This document shows positions 1 to 8,736 of a DNA stretch of 37,473 bases, in pieces (position 1 is the stretch's first letter; each line of letters starts with the position of its first letter). The notes beneath the pieces were generated by a model that saw only the letters and a program-made list of their open reading frames with translations, ran no database searches and was not told the origin of the DNA. The DNA is from an uncultured Cyclobacteriaceae bacterium (lineage in GTDB: Bacteria > Bacteroidota > Bacteroidia > Cytophagales > Cyclobacteriaceae). The position numbers and the translations under genes were made by a program. Location of the stretch: NCBI GenBank assembly GCA_947492745.1, contig CANLOE010000074.1, forward strand, positions 1-37,473. Direction: 5' to 3'.

Positions 1-184
1 GCATGCCTCCAGTGTATGAGTAATTGAAATCCTAGCTTACCAAAAAAACAGACACAGTGCTAGGATTCGCGAGGGGCGGTGCGGCATGCCCTGTCCATGC
101 CGTGCGGAAAAATCTCAAGCGGAAAAATGTGCCGGATGAAGGTAATCGGTGTCCTGGGCAAGCTGGATAGTTGAGGGGGTAAAA

Positions 185-217
185 GAACAGGGCCAGCTAG
201 GGGGGCTGACCCTGTTC
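185..217 (-). terminator. Rho-independent terminator of the peroxiredoxin gene
   Basis: An inverted repeat pairs GAACAGGG(c)CAGC with GCTG(a)CCCTGTTC around a G-rich loop. On the minus strand it is followed directly by TTTT. It lies 14 bases past the peroxiredoxin stop codon, in the right orientation to end that transcript. Confidence 0.7.
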
Positions 218-230
218 GGGTCTTTCATCT

Positions 231-875
231 TTATTGGTCCAAATTGGGCTGCGGAGTCATACGTAGGTAAGGTTTGACCTCCTCGAAGCCTTTCGGAAAG
301 ATATCTTTGGCATCCTCACTGCTCACTGCGGGTACGATGACCACATCTTCGCCATGTTGCCAGTTGGCAGGTGTGGCTACTTTATGGTACGCGGTCAGTT
401 GTAGGGAGTCGATGACTCGGAGCAGTTCATCAAAGTTCCTGCCCGTGGAAGCGGGATAAGTGATGATGAGCTTGATGCTCTTGTCGGGACCGATAACATA
501 GACCGAGCGGACAGTCAGTGTAGCATCGGCATTGGGATGGATCATGTCATAAAGCTCTGATACTTTGCGGTCCTCATCGGCAATGATGGGAAAGTTCACC
601 GTGGTGTTCTGTGTTTCGTTGATATCTTTTATCCAGCCCTGATGTGAGCTGACACCATCCACGCTCAACGCGACTACTTTCACATTACGCTTGGCAAACT
701 CTTCTTTGTACTTGGCCACAGTACCCAGCTCAGTAGTGCAGACAGGTGTATAATCTGCCGGGTGGGAAAACAAAATACCCCAGCTGTCGCCCAGCCAGTC
801 ATGGAAGTTGATTTTTCCCTCTGAACTTTCTGCTGTAAAATCGGGGGCTTTATCCCCTAATCTGATGGTAGCCAT
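231..875 (-). CDS. 1-Cys peroxiredoxin (Prx6/AhpC-TSA family)
   Basis: This is a thiol peroxidase that should reduce hydrogen peroxide, organic hydroperoxides or peroxynitrite in the cytoplasm. The 214-residue protein has the Prx6-type active site FSHPADYTPVCTTE, with the peroxidatic cysteine at C46, T43 three residues before it, and the conserved arginine at about R123 (TVRSVYVIGP). The motif TPANWQHGED near residue 170 and the long C-terminal extension are typical of the Prx6 branch, and 214 residues is a normal family length. No second conserved cysteine is visible, so the resolving thiol is probably external. The ATG at 873-875 begins directly with MATIRLGDKAPDF, the usual family N-terminus. 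The gene stands alone with its own terminator; no OxyR-like site was recognised upstream. Confidence 0.95.
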   Translation of the reverse strand: MATIRLGDKAPDFTAESSEGKINFHDWLGDSWGILFSHPADYTPVCTTELGTVAKYKEEFAKRNVKVVALSVDGVSSHQGWIKDINETQNTTVNFPIIADEDRKVSELYDMIHPNADATLTVRSVYVIGPDKSIKLIITYPASTGRNFDELLRVIDSLQLTAYHKVATPANWQHGEDVVIVPAVSSEDAKDIFPKGFEEVKPYLRMTPQPNLDQ

Positions 876-1220
876 ATTTATTTTTTTAAATGGAAAAGTT
901 TCTTTTTCGATACTGTTTTCAGCCCTGATACTTTAGTGTTGGACTTGCCTTGGGTATAGTCAGCTTGAAATCAGAACATTGTCGATTTCAGAGTTATTAC
1001 CGGAAAGTACAGGCCTATTAACCTAGGTACCAAAGCAACTTTTGTTTGTTCTAAGTTAGGGTTTTTCAATGATTGCAACTCTTATTCTGCAAGGAAAAAA
1101 TTGTGATTTGTCAGGTACCGACCTTATGATTAGAAAGACCGATTTTTTTACCTGGCAGATAGCTGTTTTCTATCCCAATAATAAAAAATGTGCCATTTTA
1201 TTCGGCAAATACCGCTCTCC
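876..1220. other. Intergenic region upstream of the peroxiredoxin gene
   Basis: This 345-bp spacer holds no convincing gene. It should contain the peroxiredoxin promoter on the minus strand, but no clean TAnnTTTG box was found. An imperfect inverted pair (CAGGTA near 1110 and TACCTG near 1150) is the only structure noticed. Confidence 0.4.
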
Positions 1221-1617
1221 TTAGCCCAGAGTCGTATCTAGCGCAGTACTGCGCTTTTCGGCCCTTCGTTTTTCACCTGCTTTTCTTTTGCCACGGAACA
1301 GTAAGTACATGTTCAGAAAGAGCATGATACCGAGGTAGATGGAAAAACCACCGATTTTACTGCTCAGGTCCTCTATCATATCCTGCGTAGTAGTGCCGTA
1401 CATTTCCGGCACCAACAGTGCCGCACCGATGTTCATCAGGTAAAACCCTATCCGAAACAGTTTATTGGTGGATAGGGCAATCTTCTCTCGGCCATTGAAA
1501 TATGTCCATCATGAACACGAGACTATTCTTGAACAATACCTTGGCGACGAAGATCGTAAGGCCAATGGCTATCGGTAGGTAAATAAGGTAAGCTGTGACG
1601 GTCAGTAAATTTTCCAT
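1221..1617 (-). pseudogene. Small multi-helix membrane protein, frameshifted
   Basis: Reading from ATG 1617 gives MENLLTVTAYLIYLP, a hydrophobic helix and then VFMMDIF, after which the frame runs to a stop at VHQ-like residues. One base later the frame continues smoothly as NGREKIALSTNKLFRIGFYLMNIGAALLVPEMYG, with further helices and a basic tail. Ignoring the C at 1497 (minus-strand base) restores one reading frame of about 131 residues with three or four membrane segments. The whole resembles uncharacterised small inner-membrane proteins of Bacteroidota; no function is known to me. The single-base insertion could be a true inactivating mutation, a sequencing error, or, less likely, a programmed shift. 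A palindromic element (family B) begins only 15 bases upstream of the start codon. Confidence 0.65.
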
Positions 1618-1631
1618 AAGACATAGATTTT

Positions 1632-1807
1632 AACCCAAAATGATCAATAGCCTTCCTATTACGAGTATAAATTGCTTCAAAATCAGCTGTTTTACGCTGC
1701 GCAGGTTCGTTACCTTAATGATGCGATGCAATTAGCCTCCTCACCTAAACTGCTGATTTTATTGCAATTATGCCCTCATCACGAAATCCTATCGATCAAT
1801 TTGGGTT
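1632..1807. repeat. Palindromic intergenic repeat, family B, copy 1
   Basis: The terminal inverted repeats read AACCCAAAATGATCAATAG on the left and CTATCGATCAATTTGGGTT on the right, 176 bp apart. The internal segment with GCTGATTTTATTGCAATTATG is shared with copies 3 and 4. It sits between divergent genes, 15 bases from the start of the frameshifted membrane gene. Confidence 0.85.
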
Positions 1808-1837
1808 GAAAGGCAAAATACATCAGCGGATTTTCTT

Positions 1838-1925
1838 GGGTTCAGTGCAGCACATCGCTACGGTCAGTTCAAAAAACACCTGCTTTTCAATGACTTGTAG
1901 AAGTTTATTCTACAATAGAAGGAGA
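1838..1925. repeat. Truncated family B fragment
   Basis: The stretch from GGGTTCAGTGCAGCACATCGCTACGG through TACAATAGAAGGAGAC resembles the middle and right part of family B copy 3 (GGTTCAACGTAGCACC...AATAGAAGGATAC). Terminal repeats are missing, so it looks like a decayed partial copy placed just right of copy 1. Confidence 0.5.
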
Positions 1926-1960
1926 CAAACCACGCTTTATCTATATCCTTAAAGGTGTCC

Positions 1961-2016
1961 TCAAACTCACCTTTACCGATAAGGAATGGTATCTTTTATG
2001 GAATCAGCGAATTATC
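1961..2016 (+). repeat. 56-bp perfect inverted duplicate, copy 1
   Basis: This segment is identical, as reverse complement, to 12012-12067. Weaker similarity continues about 25 bases to its left. Read on the plus strand it encodes KLTFTDKEWYLLWNQRII in an open frame starting near 1925 and ending at a TGA near 2027. It is probably a fragment of a dead gene. The rest of the spacer up to 2319 shows nothing else recognisable. Confidence 0.75.
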
Positions 2017-2319
2017 ATTTTATGAACACCTTTGGAGATAAACAGCGTAGTGAAAATGCATGATACGGGATTGGTCCAGGTCTGTCATTGGACTTTCTGC
2101 TACAGATCAAGACTACTTCGAAAGCCATCATTTTCCATAGTTATTGATCAAGGCCATAAAAAATCCCTGAAAATCATTAATAATCGGTATTACCATTGAC
2201 CATAATATATAAATTTTCAATCTTGTAGTTCAATGAACAATCCAACCGACGTGTTTTATCCATTTTTAAGATAAATGATTGTTCCCAGCTATAACTATGT
2301 CCTTAAAATCAGCAGAATA

Positions 2320-3144
2320 ATGAAAACGAACCCCTATGCATTGCTCCTTTTGGCCTCCACTAGCCTCTGTTCGCCTTCCTGTAAGGAAAAAGCAGCGGAA
2401 ACACAGGAAACCGTAGCTGTAGAAGAAGCTCCAGCGGAAAAAGTAGAAAAAGAAGTATCACCTTCGATTCGGGCCATTGAAAACGCTCATAATAAAGAGG
2501 GATTTCTGGCCAAAGAGACTGTATCCTTTGGTATCCAAGTTTCATTTGGCGGCAAGGAGCGCATTAACGGGACGATGACCCTACAGACCAACTCTGCCAG
2601 AGGTGTACTGGCCCTGAACGACGGGAACAAGATATACACTATCGGCGAAGAGATACATTACTCACCGGAAATGGAAGATGAGAAAGCGGTCAAGTTCGAT
2701 GCCTTCACCTGGTCTTACTTTTTTTCCCTGCCCTATAAGCTGAGCGACCCAGGTACGCAGTGGTCCGAAAAAGAGATGAAGGAGTACAAGGGGGAACCCT
2801 ATGCCGCCCAGAAGCTCACTTTTGCTTCCGGCACGGGAGATACACCCGAGGATTGGTACTGGGTCTTCACCGACCCCGAAGAGCACCGGATAGAGATGTC
2901 CACCTATATCGTGACGGCCGGCGCTACTAAGGAAGAAGCCGAGGCCAATCCCCACACGATTACCTACGAATCCTACGAATCCGTAGAAGGCATACCGATA
3001 GCCATGCAGTGGCGGTTCTGGGGATGGGAAGAAGAAAAAGGTACTACGGACCAAATCGGAGAGGCTTCTTTGCGCCATGTCACCTTTGCCCCGATGGACG
3101 AAAAGGTGTTTGCCGTCCCCGAGGGATTTAAAAAGCTCAATTGA
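2320..3144 (+). CDS. Probable outer-membrane or periplasmic lipoprotein, DUF6503-like
   Basis: The protein (274 residues from ATG 2320) starts MKTNPYALLLLASTSLCSPSCKEK, a lipoprotein-type signal with two possible lipidation cysteines and a weak lipobox. An acidic Glu/Lys/Ala-rich linker of about 30 residues follows. The rest is a beta-rich domain in which aromatic residues recur (AFTWSYFFSLPYKL, DWYWVFTD, MQWRFWGW). The layout resembles Bacteroidota lipoproteins that I know as DUF6503; that match is from memory and uncertain. No enzyme motif is visible. An in-frame ATG at 2275 would add 15 residues without a signal peptide, so 2320 is preferred. The carboxypeptidase gene starts 52 bp downstream on the same strand, so the two may be co-transcribed. 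Confidence 0.75.
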   Translation: MKTNPYALLLLASTSLCSPSCKEKAAETQETVAVEEAPAEKVEKEVSPSIRAIENAHNKEGFLAKETVSFGIQVSFGGKERINGTMTLQTNSARGVLALNDGNKIYTIGEEIHYSPEMEDEKAVKFDAFTWSYFFSLPYKLSDPGTQWSEKEMKEYKGEPYAAQKLTFASGTGDTPEDWYWVFTDPEEHRIEMSTYIVTAGATKEEAEANPHTITYESYESVEGIPIAMQWRFWGWEEEKGTTDQIGEASLRHVTFAPMDEKVFAVPEGFKKLN

Positions 3145-3196
3145 TTTTTTTATCCTGTATCGTCATCTATAGACGGGTACATTACCATTCCGGAAC

Positions 3197-4237
3197 ATGT
3201 TTACTCCATATTTTTATATCGACAGTATATTGATGGCCACACCCTCAGAAGTGAGCGGAGAACTTATAGGTACCTCTAGAGAGGGGAGGCCCATTGAAGC
3301 TTTTCGCTACGGTTCGGGCAGTAAGAACATTAGCCTCATTGCGGGCAATCATGCCGATGAGCCCGTAGGTCCCTTGCTATTGAGAAAACTGGTCACCTTC
3401 TTGAGCCATTTGTCCCAGGACCATTACCTACTGAGCAAGTACAACTGGTGGATAGTACCACATACCAACCCCGATGGAGAATCCCTGAACCGAGCCTGGT
3501 ATACCGATGAGGATAGCGAGACCGATCTGGTCCGATACCTTCGGTACGTTGTCCGCGAGGCACCGGGGGAGGACCTGGAATTCGGCTATCCCATACAGGG
3601 AGCATTTCCCTCGCTGCGACCGGAAAGCGAGGCGGTGTATACTTTTTGGCAAGAAGCCAAAGGCTCCTTTGACCTGCACGTATCGCTTCATGGGATGGGC
3701 AGTGCTTATGGGGCTTGGTTTCTCATCGATGAAGCGTGGATAGGCCGCACGAAAGATTTGCGTCGGGAATGTGCCGAAAGGACACGGCGACTCGGCTTCC
3801 CTTTGTACGATGTAGATCGGTTCGGAGAAAAAGGCTTTCGGCGTATTGCCGAAGGATTCTGTACCCGGCCCGATGCCGCACAGATGAGGTCCTATTTTTT
3901 ACAGCAGGGCGACTCGGCCACAGCGGAACAGTTCTATCCCAGTTCCATGGAATCCATACGGAGCCTTGGGGGCGATTGCCTCACACTGGTTTCCGAAATG
4001 CCCCTGTTCCTATTTCCCAAAAGGGTAAGAACACTGACGTGGCCCGACCCCTATCTGAACGAGTGGAAGGAGCAGTTCCAATCGTGGAAAACGCAAATAA
4101 TGATCGAAAAAACCACTATGGAACAGGTCAGGAAGGAAGCCATGGCGCGAGGCCTCAAAGCAATGCCCTGGGAAGCCCAGCTCCGTTTGCAATGGCAGCT
4201 CATCTGCTCGGGGATGAGGGCACTGGAGGGGCGATAG
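3197..4237 (+). CDS. M14-family zinc carboxypeptidase-like protein
   Basis: This predicted zinc peptidase or amidase hydrolyses a C-terminal residue or amide bond; the substrate is unknown. Numbered from 3197 (346 residues), the first two zinc ligands are in GNHADEP (H52, E55). The substrate-binding motif NPDG...NRAW is at residues 91-101, and the third zinc histidine is H161 or H165 in DLHVSLHGMG. The catalytic glutamate is probably in LVSEMPLF near residue 270. The last 60 residues are a charged helical tail not typical of the family core. There is no signal peptide, so it should act in the cytoplasm. A second ATG at 3233 (MATPSEV) is an equally plausible start because neither has a clear ribosome site. 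It follows the lipoprotein gene on the same strand. Confidence 0.85.
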   Translation: MFTPYFYIDSILMATPSEVSGELIGTSREGRPIEAFRYGSGSKNISLIAGNHADEPVGPLLLRKLVTFLSHLSQDHYLLSKYNWWIVPHTNPDGESLNRAWYTDEDSETDLVRYLRYVVREAPGEDLEFGYPIQGAFPSLRPESEAVYTFWQEAKGSFDLHVSLHGMGSAYGAWFLIDEAWIGRTKDLRRECAERTRRLGFPLYDVDRFGEKGFRRIAEGFCTRPDAAQMRSYFLQQGDSATAEQFYPSSMESIRSLGGDCLTLVSEMPLFLFPKRVRTLTWPDPYLNEWKEQFQSWKTQIMIEKTTMEQVRKEAMARGLKAMPWEAQLRLQWQLICSGMRALEGR

Positions 4238-4462
4238 ACCTTTTTGAAAAAATCAACAATGACAAGTACAGCTTAGGGAAGTTTTGGAGATTAGGTGAGA
4301 CCTAGGTCCAAAGAAAGGATGTACCCGAAGATCACTTTTAGCAATGAGCATGAGGCAAAAAGTAAACACCGGAGATGAAAGGAATGGCATTCTTGCGAAT
4401 TCCAAGTGTCCGTTAGGAATTGGGAATTATGAATACCTATGAAAAATAAAGAAATACCCTTC

Positions 4463-4630
4463 AACCCAAATTGATCGATAGAAATCGTGATGAGCGTATC
4501 AATAGGAAAATACCGGCCATTTGGATTCGTTCGGCATAGCACCGCTATGGTGAATGAAGACCGGTGGGCAAAGCTTCCGGTATGAAGCTATTTATGCGCG
4601 GAATAGGTTCTCTATTGATCAATTTGGGTT
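4463..4630. repeat. Palindromic intergenic repeat, family B, copy 2
   Basis: The ends are AACCCAAATTGATCGATAG and CTATTGATCAATTTGGGTT, 168 bp apart. A central hairpin, CATAGC-ACC-GCTATG, is at 4535-4549. The inner arms (ACCGGTGGGCAAAGCTTCCGGT) match copy 9 in reverse orientation. It lies between two convergent genes; the remaining 225 bp of this spacer (4238-4462) shows nothing. Confidence 0.9.
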
Positions 4631-4671
4631 CAAAACTATCTCTTCCCCTATATCCCTACCTCCTTCAAAAA

Positions 4672-5568
4672 TCACGCGATCAGGCCACGCTCTCTAAAAC
4701 CATCCAGACCCTGAAGACCGCCCGTATGGATGGCCAGTATGCGCGAACCTCTCCTGAAATGGCCTTGAGCGATAAGGTCAAGGACACCATACATCATTTT
4801 ACCCGTATAGATAGGTTCCAGAGGGATGCCCGTTTCCTCCTTGAAATCATCCATAAACTTCACAAGTGGCGGTTTGACCTTGGCATATCCGCCGAAGTGA
4901 TAGTCATGGCCTATCGACCAGTTCGAGAGTTCTCCTCCTCCGTGGCGGTTCAGCAGCTCTTGTACCTCTCCATGGAGGAAGTCCCCTTTCAGTGCTGAGA
5001 ACCCGATGACCTGACCGCGACCGTTAAGCCCATTGACAATACCTGCTATCGTACCTCCCGTACCCACGGGCAAGCACCAGTAATCAAAGTCCTCCTCATG
5101 GCCCTTGACGATTTCTCGGGTACCTTTGATGGCCAGGGCATTGGTGCCTCCCTCCGGTATGGGGTAGAAGTCTCCATGGCTGTCCGTGAGTTCTTTCATC
5201 AGTTCGGGGCTTTCCTTGTTCCGGTAGCGACTCCGGTCCAGATAGTGCAGTTGCATACCGAAACGTTGTGCCTGTTGCAAGGTAGGGTTGAGCGGTAGGT
5301 GTTCTTCCCCGCGAATGATACCGATACTTTTCATCCCATGGATATGGGCCGCGGCCGAAGTAGCGTAGATATGGTTGGAGTAGGCACCACCGAAGGTAAG
5401 CAGTGTGTCTTTATTCCGGGCTTTGGCCTCTAGCAGGTTGTATTTGAGCTTGTACCATTTATTGCCCGATAGTAAGGGGTGGACCAGGTCCTCTCTTTTG
5501 ACAAAAAGGCGCAGGCCTTTTTGCGCGCAGACAGTGAGGTCGATAGCTTGGATAGGAACAATGCTCAT
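4672..5568 (-). CDS. PLP-dependent D-cysteine desulfhydrase / ACC deaminase-like enzyme
   Basis: This fold-type II PLP enzyme probably deaminates or desulfhydrates a small amino acid (D-cysteine or 1-aminocyclopropane-1-carboxylate). The 298-residue chain has the family start, VKREDLVHPLLSGNKWYKLKYNL, with PLP lysine K37 in SGNK. The substrate-carboxylate loop is FGGAYSNHIYA (about residues 59-69), and the phosphate-binding loop is PVGTGGTIAG near residue 188. The C-terminal EPIYTGKMMYG and AIHTGGLQGL motifs are also typical, and the length is normal. Sequence alone does not separate D-cysteine desulfhydrase from true ACC deaminase; the former is commoner in bacteria. Its ATG overlaps the end of the transporter gene by 4 bases (ATGA), so the two are translationally coupled and the transporter may move the substrate or product. 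Confidence 0.88.
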   Translation of the reverse strand: MSIVPIQAIDLTVCAQKGLRLFVKREDLVHPLLSGNKWYKLKYNLLEAKARNKDTLLTFGGAYSNHIYATSAAAHIHGMKSIGIIRGEEHLPLNPTLQQAQRFGMQLHYLDRSRYRNKESPELMKELTDSHGDFYPIPEGGTNALAIKGTREIVKGHEEDFDYWCLPVGTGGTIAGIVNGLNGRGQVIGFSALKGDFLHGEVQELLNRHGGGELSNWSIGHDYHFGGYAKVKPPLVKFMDDFKEETGIPLEPIYTGKMMYGVLDLIAQGHFRRGSRILAIHTGGLQGLDGFRERGLIA

Positions 5569-6452
5569 GACTTCTGAGCGGTGTTATCAATCTTCGACAA
5601 TCTATAGTGGGAAAGCCCCTCTACCACCACGGTCAGCAAGATCAACAGACCTCCGATGACCGTAGAAAGAGAAACCTGCTCTTGGGTAAAGATCACAGCA
5701 AGAAGAATACCATAAACAGGCTGTATCCCCGTAATGATACTGGCAGTACTGGCGGTGAAATGCTGGAGACTCCGTACGAAAAGTGTATGTCCCAGAGCTG
5801 TAGTGATCAAGCCCAGGGTCAGTAGATAGGCCGTATTGGTCCAACCTATATCCAAAGGGAAAAAGAACAGCACAGGGCTCAATAGGATGGCCGCCACCCA
5901 TAATTGGTAGAACATAATGACCGAACCCGAATAGATTTTTACATAGTTCTTGTTCATCAGGTTGCGCAGGGCATAACACAGAGCCGAAAAGATACCCCAT
6001 AAGGCTCCCGTGGTCCTGGTATTGGCCATATCAAAATCAGGGACAATAAAGTACAGTCCCAACAACACCACTATGGAGGCCAGGAAGTTTCTAAGGGTTA
6101 TCCTGTTCTTAAAGAACAAAGGCTCCAGTAATGTGGTGATCACAGGATAGCTGAACAGGCTGATCATGGCCACGGCGACACCCGATAGCTGTATAGCATA
6201 GAAATAGGTCACCCAATGGATGGCCAGTAGCGCACCGCTCCCGAAAAAGTAGCCTTTGTGGTTTTTATAGTCGATTTTCAACGATGCACGCGACAGCTTA
6301 CTGAATAGGAACAAGAAGAAGATGGCCACAAAACAGCGCAAGAGTATGGTCAGTGCCGCAGGGAGGGTCATCAGGCTTCCCAGTACGCCCGAACTGGAGA
6401 TACAGAGTGCAGCGAAGTTCAGTACGAACAAGGGTTGAAGGTTGTTTTTCAT
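5565..6452 (-). CDS. EamA/DMT-family transporter
   Basis: This inner-membrane permease of the drug/metabolite transporter superfamily has about ten predicted helices arranged as two EamA repeats over 295 residues. The first half ends near the TTLLEPLFFKNRI segment. The second opens with GALWGIFSALCYALRNL and closes with QPVYGILLAVIFTQEQVSLSTVIGG, a typical EamA signature before the last helix. The ATG at 6452 (MKNNLQPLF) is chosen. A TTG at 6473 would add seven residues of no clear value. Substrates in this family are amino acids, nucleosides or other metabolites. The 4-bp overlap with the downstream PLP enzyme suggests a joint role in handling an amino acid. Confidence 0.88.
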   Translation of the reverse strand: MKNNLQPLFVLNFAALCISSSGVLGSLMTLPAALTILLRCFVAIFFLFLFSKLSRASLKIDYKNHKGYFFGSGALLAIHWVTYFYAIQLSGVAVAMISLFSYPVITTLLEPLFFKNRITLRNFLASIVVLLGLYFIVPDFDMANTRTTGALWGIFSALCYALRNLMNKNYVKIYSGSVIMFYQLWVAAILLSPVLFFFPLDIGWTNTAYLLTLGLITTALGHTLFVRSLQHFTASTASIITGIQPVYGILLAVIFTQEQVSLSTVIGGLLILLTVVVEGLSHYRLSKIDNTAQKS

Positions 6453-6611
6453 TGTAATAGGAATAGGCTGCAAAAGTAATCGCTTTCGCGATAATAGAAC
6501 AGAGGGAAGACAGGAATCGCTAGAGAACGGACCAAGATTTACTAAAGGCTAACCTAGGATACCTTTCCCATTTTACTGTTCTTTGAGTATACTTGTATCA
6601 ATTTTGCAATT

Positions 6612-7640
6612 ATGGAAGATAAGCATCCCGAAGAAGAAGTAGAAGAGGGGCTGTTCGAGCACTACCGCATCGAAGCCGACCCCAAACAGACGCTATTGCG
6701 TATCGACAGGTTTTTGATGGACCGTCTCCCCAATGTCAGCCGCAACAAGGTACAGGAGGGCATCAAGGACGGTTTTGTATTAGTGAACGAGCGGGAAGTA
6801 AAACCGAACTACAAGGTCCGCCCCAATGATGTAATCACCGTGTCCCTGCCGGAGCCTCCCAGGGATACCGAAGTGGTTCCCGAAGATATACCGTTGGAGA
6901 TCATCTATGAGGACGATGACCTACTGGTCGTCAATAAAGTTGCGGGTATGGTCGTCCATCCGGCCTATAACAATTGGTCCGGGACTTTGGTCAATGCGCT
7001 GGTCCATCACTTTGGTCAGCTGCCCGAGATGGAGGGCAATGCAGGACGTCCCGGTCTGGTCCACCGTATCGATAAGGACACTTCGGGCCTACTGGTCATC
7101 GCTAAGTCCGAACCCGCCATGAGAGGGCTGGCGAAGCAGTTTTTTCACCATGATATCGAGCGTACCTATTATGCCCTGGTCTGGGGAGAACCCGAGGATG
7201 ACAGCGGAACGGTGGATGTACACCTTGGTCGTAGTCTGAAAGACCGGCGCATTACGGCACCCTTTCCGGAGGGAGATTTTGGGAAGAATGCCATTACCCA
7301 CTATAAAGTCCTCCAGCGTTTGCGCTATGTGACCTTGATTCAGTGCAACCTGGAAACGGGCAGGACCCATCAGATAAGGGCACACATGAAGTATATCGGT
7401 CATACCTTGTTCAACGATGCTACTTATGGCGGAGACAAAATACTGAAGGGTACCCCCTTTTCCAAGTACAAGGCCTTCGTGGAGAACTGCTTCAAGATTA
7501 TCCCTAGACAGGCACTTCATGCCAAATCCCTAGGTTTTGTACATCCGGTAACGGGAGCTTCGATGCAGTTCGACTCAGAACTGCCCGAAGACTTCAGCGC
7601 TGCATTGGACAAGTGGTCCCACTATGTACAACATCATTGA
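6612..7640 (+). CDS. rluD: RluD-type 23S rRNA pseudouridine synthase
   Basis: This enzyme isomerises specific uridines to pseudouridine in RNA, most likely in 23S rRNA. An acidic N-terminus is followed by an S4 RNA-binding domain (about residues 27-85, RIDRFLMDRLPNVSRNKVQ). The catalytic RluA/RluD core then carries GLVHRIDKDTSGLLV, with the catalytic aspartate at D154, and later ETGRTHQIRAHM. At 342 residues it has normal length. Orthologues in Bacteroidota are usually annotated RluD, but the exact target uridines cannot be read from the sequence. The ATG is preceded by a possible promoter box, TATACTTG, at 6588-6595. The gene is divergent from the EamA/PLP operon, and a family C repeat starts 18 bp past its stop. 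Confidence 0.93.
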   Translation: MEDKHPEEEVEEGLFEHYRIEADPKQTLLRIDRFLMDRLPNVSRNKVQEGIKDGFVLVNEREVKPNYKVRPNDVITVSLPEPPRDTEVVPEDIPLEIIYEDDDLLVVNKVAGMVVHPAYNNWSGTLVNALVHHFGQLPEMEGNAGRPGLVHRIDKDTSGLLVIAKSEPAMRGLAKQFFHHDIERTYYALVWGEPEDDSGTVDVHLGRSLKDRRITAPFPEGDFGKNAITHYKVLQRLRYVTLIQCNLETGRTHQIRAHMKYIGHTLFNDATYGGDKILKGTPFSKYKAFVENCFKIIPRQALHAKSLGFVHPVTGASMQFDSELPEDFSAALDKWSHYVQHH

Positions 7641-7658
7641 AAAGACAGGTGAGGGACG

Positions 7659-7863
7659 ACTGTTTTGGCAGCTATTGTTTTAGGAATTTATTATCGCTTG
7701 TTTTGGAGAGGTGCGAGCGTGCAAATAATGTCCTGAGGGCATTTTAGTAAAGGATTCAGCCTGCCGAGTGGGCCATTGACAAAGATAGTAGCACTATCTG
7801 CGCAGATTTCAACGAAATCAAGAAGTACAGAAGAAAATAAAAGAGATATAGTTCAAAACAGTC
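7659..7863. repeat. Palindromic intergenic repeat, family C, copy 1
   Basis: This element of 205 bp is bounded by GACTGTTTT and AAAACAGTC. Its core, CATTGACAAAGATAG with TTTCAACGAAATCAAGAAGTAC nearby, is almost identical to the reverse complement of copy 4 near 34728-34780. An internal inverted pair, GATAGT and ACTATC, is at about 7785-7800. It lies between convergent genes. Confidence 0.85.
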
Positions 7864-7915
7864 TCCAGACCGCTAAGGATTCTTCTCTCCATCAAGGTAC
7901 CGAGGGATGATTTGT

Positions 7916-8119
7916 CTAAAACCCTGTTGGGTTTTCCAAGTCCCTGCCCGATAATGCCTGATTGATTTCGTCTATCGCGTGGCGCTTGAACAGCTCATAG
8001 TCTTCGTCTTTTCTGGCGAGTAGAAGTATGTCGTTGATAAAATCCAATACTTTCTGCTCTTGGCCTTCGTCCAAAGCCTCAATGGAATCGAGGATTTTTT
8101 CCTTTGTGTAGGGTCTCAT
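7916..8119 (-). CDS. Small helical protein, antitoxin-like, function unknown
   Basis: This 67-residue protein starts MRPYTKEKILDSIEALDEGQ and is predicted almost entirely helical, with the segment QEQKVLDFINDILLLARK. It loosely resembles short DUF2281- or VapB-like proteins that bind a toxin or DNA, but no toxin gene is next to it, so no function is claimed. The ATG at 8117-8119 is the only sensible start. It stands between a family C repeat and a repeat-filled spacer. A conserved small gene is more likely than chance because the frame is clean and the composition protein-like. Confidence 0.55.
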   Translation of the reverse strand: MRPYTKEKILDSIEALDEGQEQKVLDFINDILLLARKDEDYELFKRHAIDEINQALSGRDLENPTGF

Positions 8120-8369
8120 AAATGCAGTGGTTATACATTAAATATAAGCCATTTTTTCGATGTATCATGACCAAAACAGCAAACTTAAAGGTTTGGAAAC
8201 CTGTACTTAATATCGGCAAGTATTGCCGTAATCAATCAAACCTGATGATGTATTGGCACACTTTTGTGTCTGTTTTATACTCAAGAGAAAGTATTTTGGG
8301 AAAATATTGTCTATAGACAAAAGGATGATCATTACCCAGTTTGATGGATAAGTCATTAGTAGAATGGTC

Positions 8370-8523
8370 ATTTGGGTTCAACGTAGCACCACAAGGTTGA
8401 ATTCTGAAAAACACACTCATTTCACAGATTTGAATCTGTTTATTTCGCAATAGAAGGATACAAACCGCTGATTTTAGTATACTTTATGCCCACATCACGA
8501 AATCCTATTGATCGATCTGGGTT
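8370..8523. repeat. Palindromic intergenic repeat, family B, copy 3 (left end degraded)
   Basis: The right end, CCTATTGATCGATCTGGGTT, and the inner part (ATGCCCACATCACGAAATCC) match copy 1. The central hairpin has decayed to CGTAGCACCACAAGG, and no clear left terminal repeat was found. Apart from this and the adjacent D motif and terminator, the spacer 8120-8736 shows nothing. Confidence 0.65.
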
Positions 8524-8529
8524 GAAGAA

Positions 8530-8566
8530 AACTCCCTGCCCCAACCAATCAGGCTTGAGTATAAGT
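8530..8566 (+). repeat. Short repeat motif D, copy 1
   Basis: The sequence CTCCCTGCCCCAACCAATC followed by AGGCTTGAGTATAAG matches four other sites in the window, at about 23605, 29763, 31446 (reverse) and 34884 (reverse). It follows the right end of family B copy 3 closely. Confidence 0.5.
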
Positions 8567-8608
8567 AAAAAAAATGGCCACCCGGTCGGAACCGAGCAGC
8601 CATTTTTT
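8567..8608 (-). terminator. Rho-independent terminator of the lectin gene (bidirectional form)
   Basis: The stem pairs AAAAAATGGC with GCCATTTTTT, with an inner CGGT-CGGA-ACCG hairpin. On the minus strand GGCCA is followed by a run of eight T. It ends transcripts of the lectin gene, whose stop lies about 130 bp upstream on that strand. A close relative sits at 22106-22146. Confidence 0.8.
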
Positions 8609-8736
8609 ACTTAAATTACTGATATTCAATGCTCTATTTTTCGACTTTGGATTCGTTCCGTTTTGTCATAAGAGCGGATACCGAGGCCCTATAGAAAGTG
8701 ACAATGAATGTATTTGGAACCTGTCCAGAGCAATAG

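Noticed and set aside
28-102. Two inverted repeats at the left edge (AATCCTAGC/GCTAGGATT and CGGCATG/CATGCCG)
   Set aside because: Loops are long or stems short, there is no T-run, and no gene context is visible at the window edge.
2662-3078. 138-residue minus-strand frame
   Set aside because: It lies wholly inside the well-supported lipoprotein gene and has low-complexity composition.
7916-8119. Toxin-antitoxin pair
   Set aside because: The small protein is antitoxin-like at best, and no toxin-sized partner frame lies beside it.
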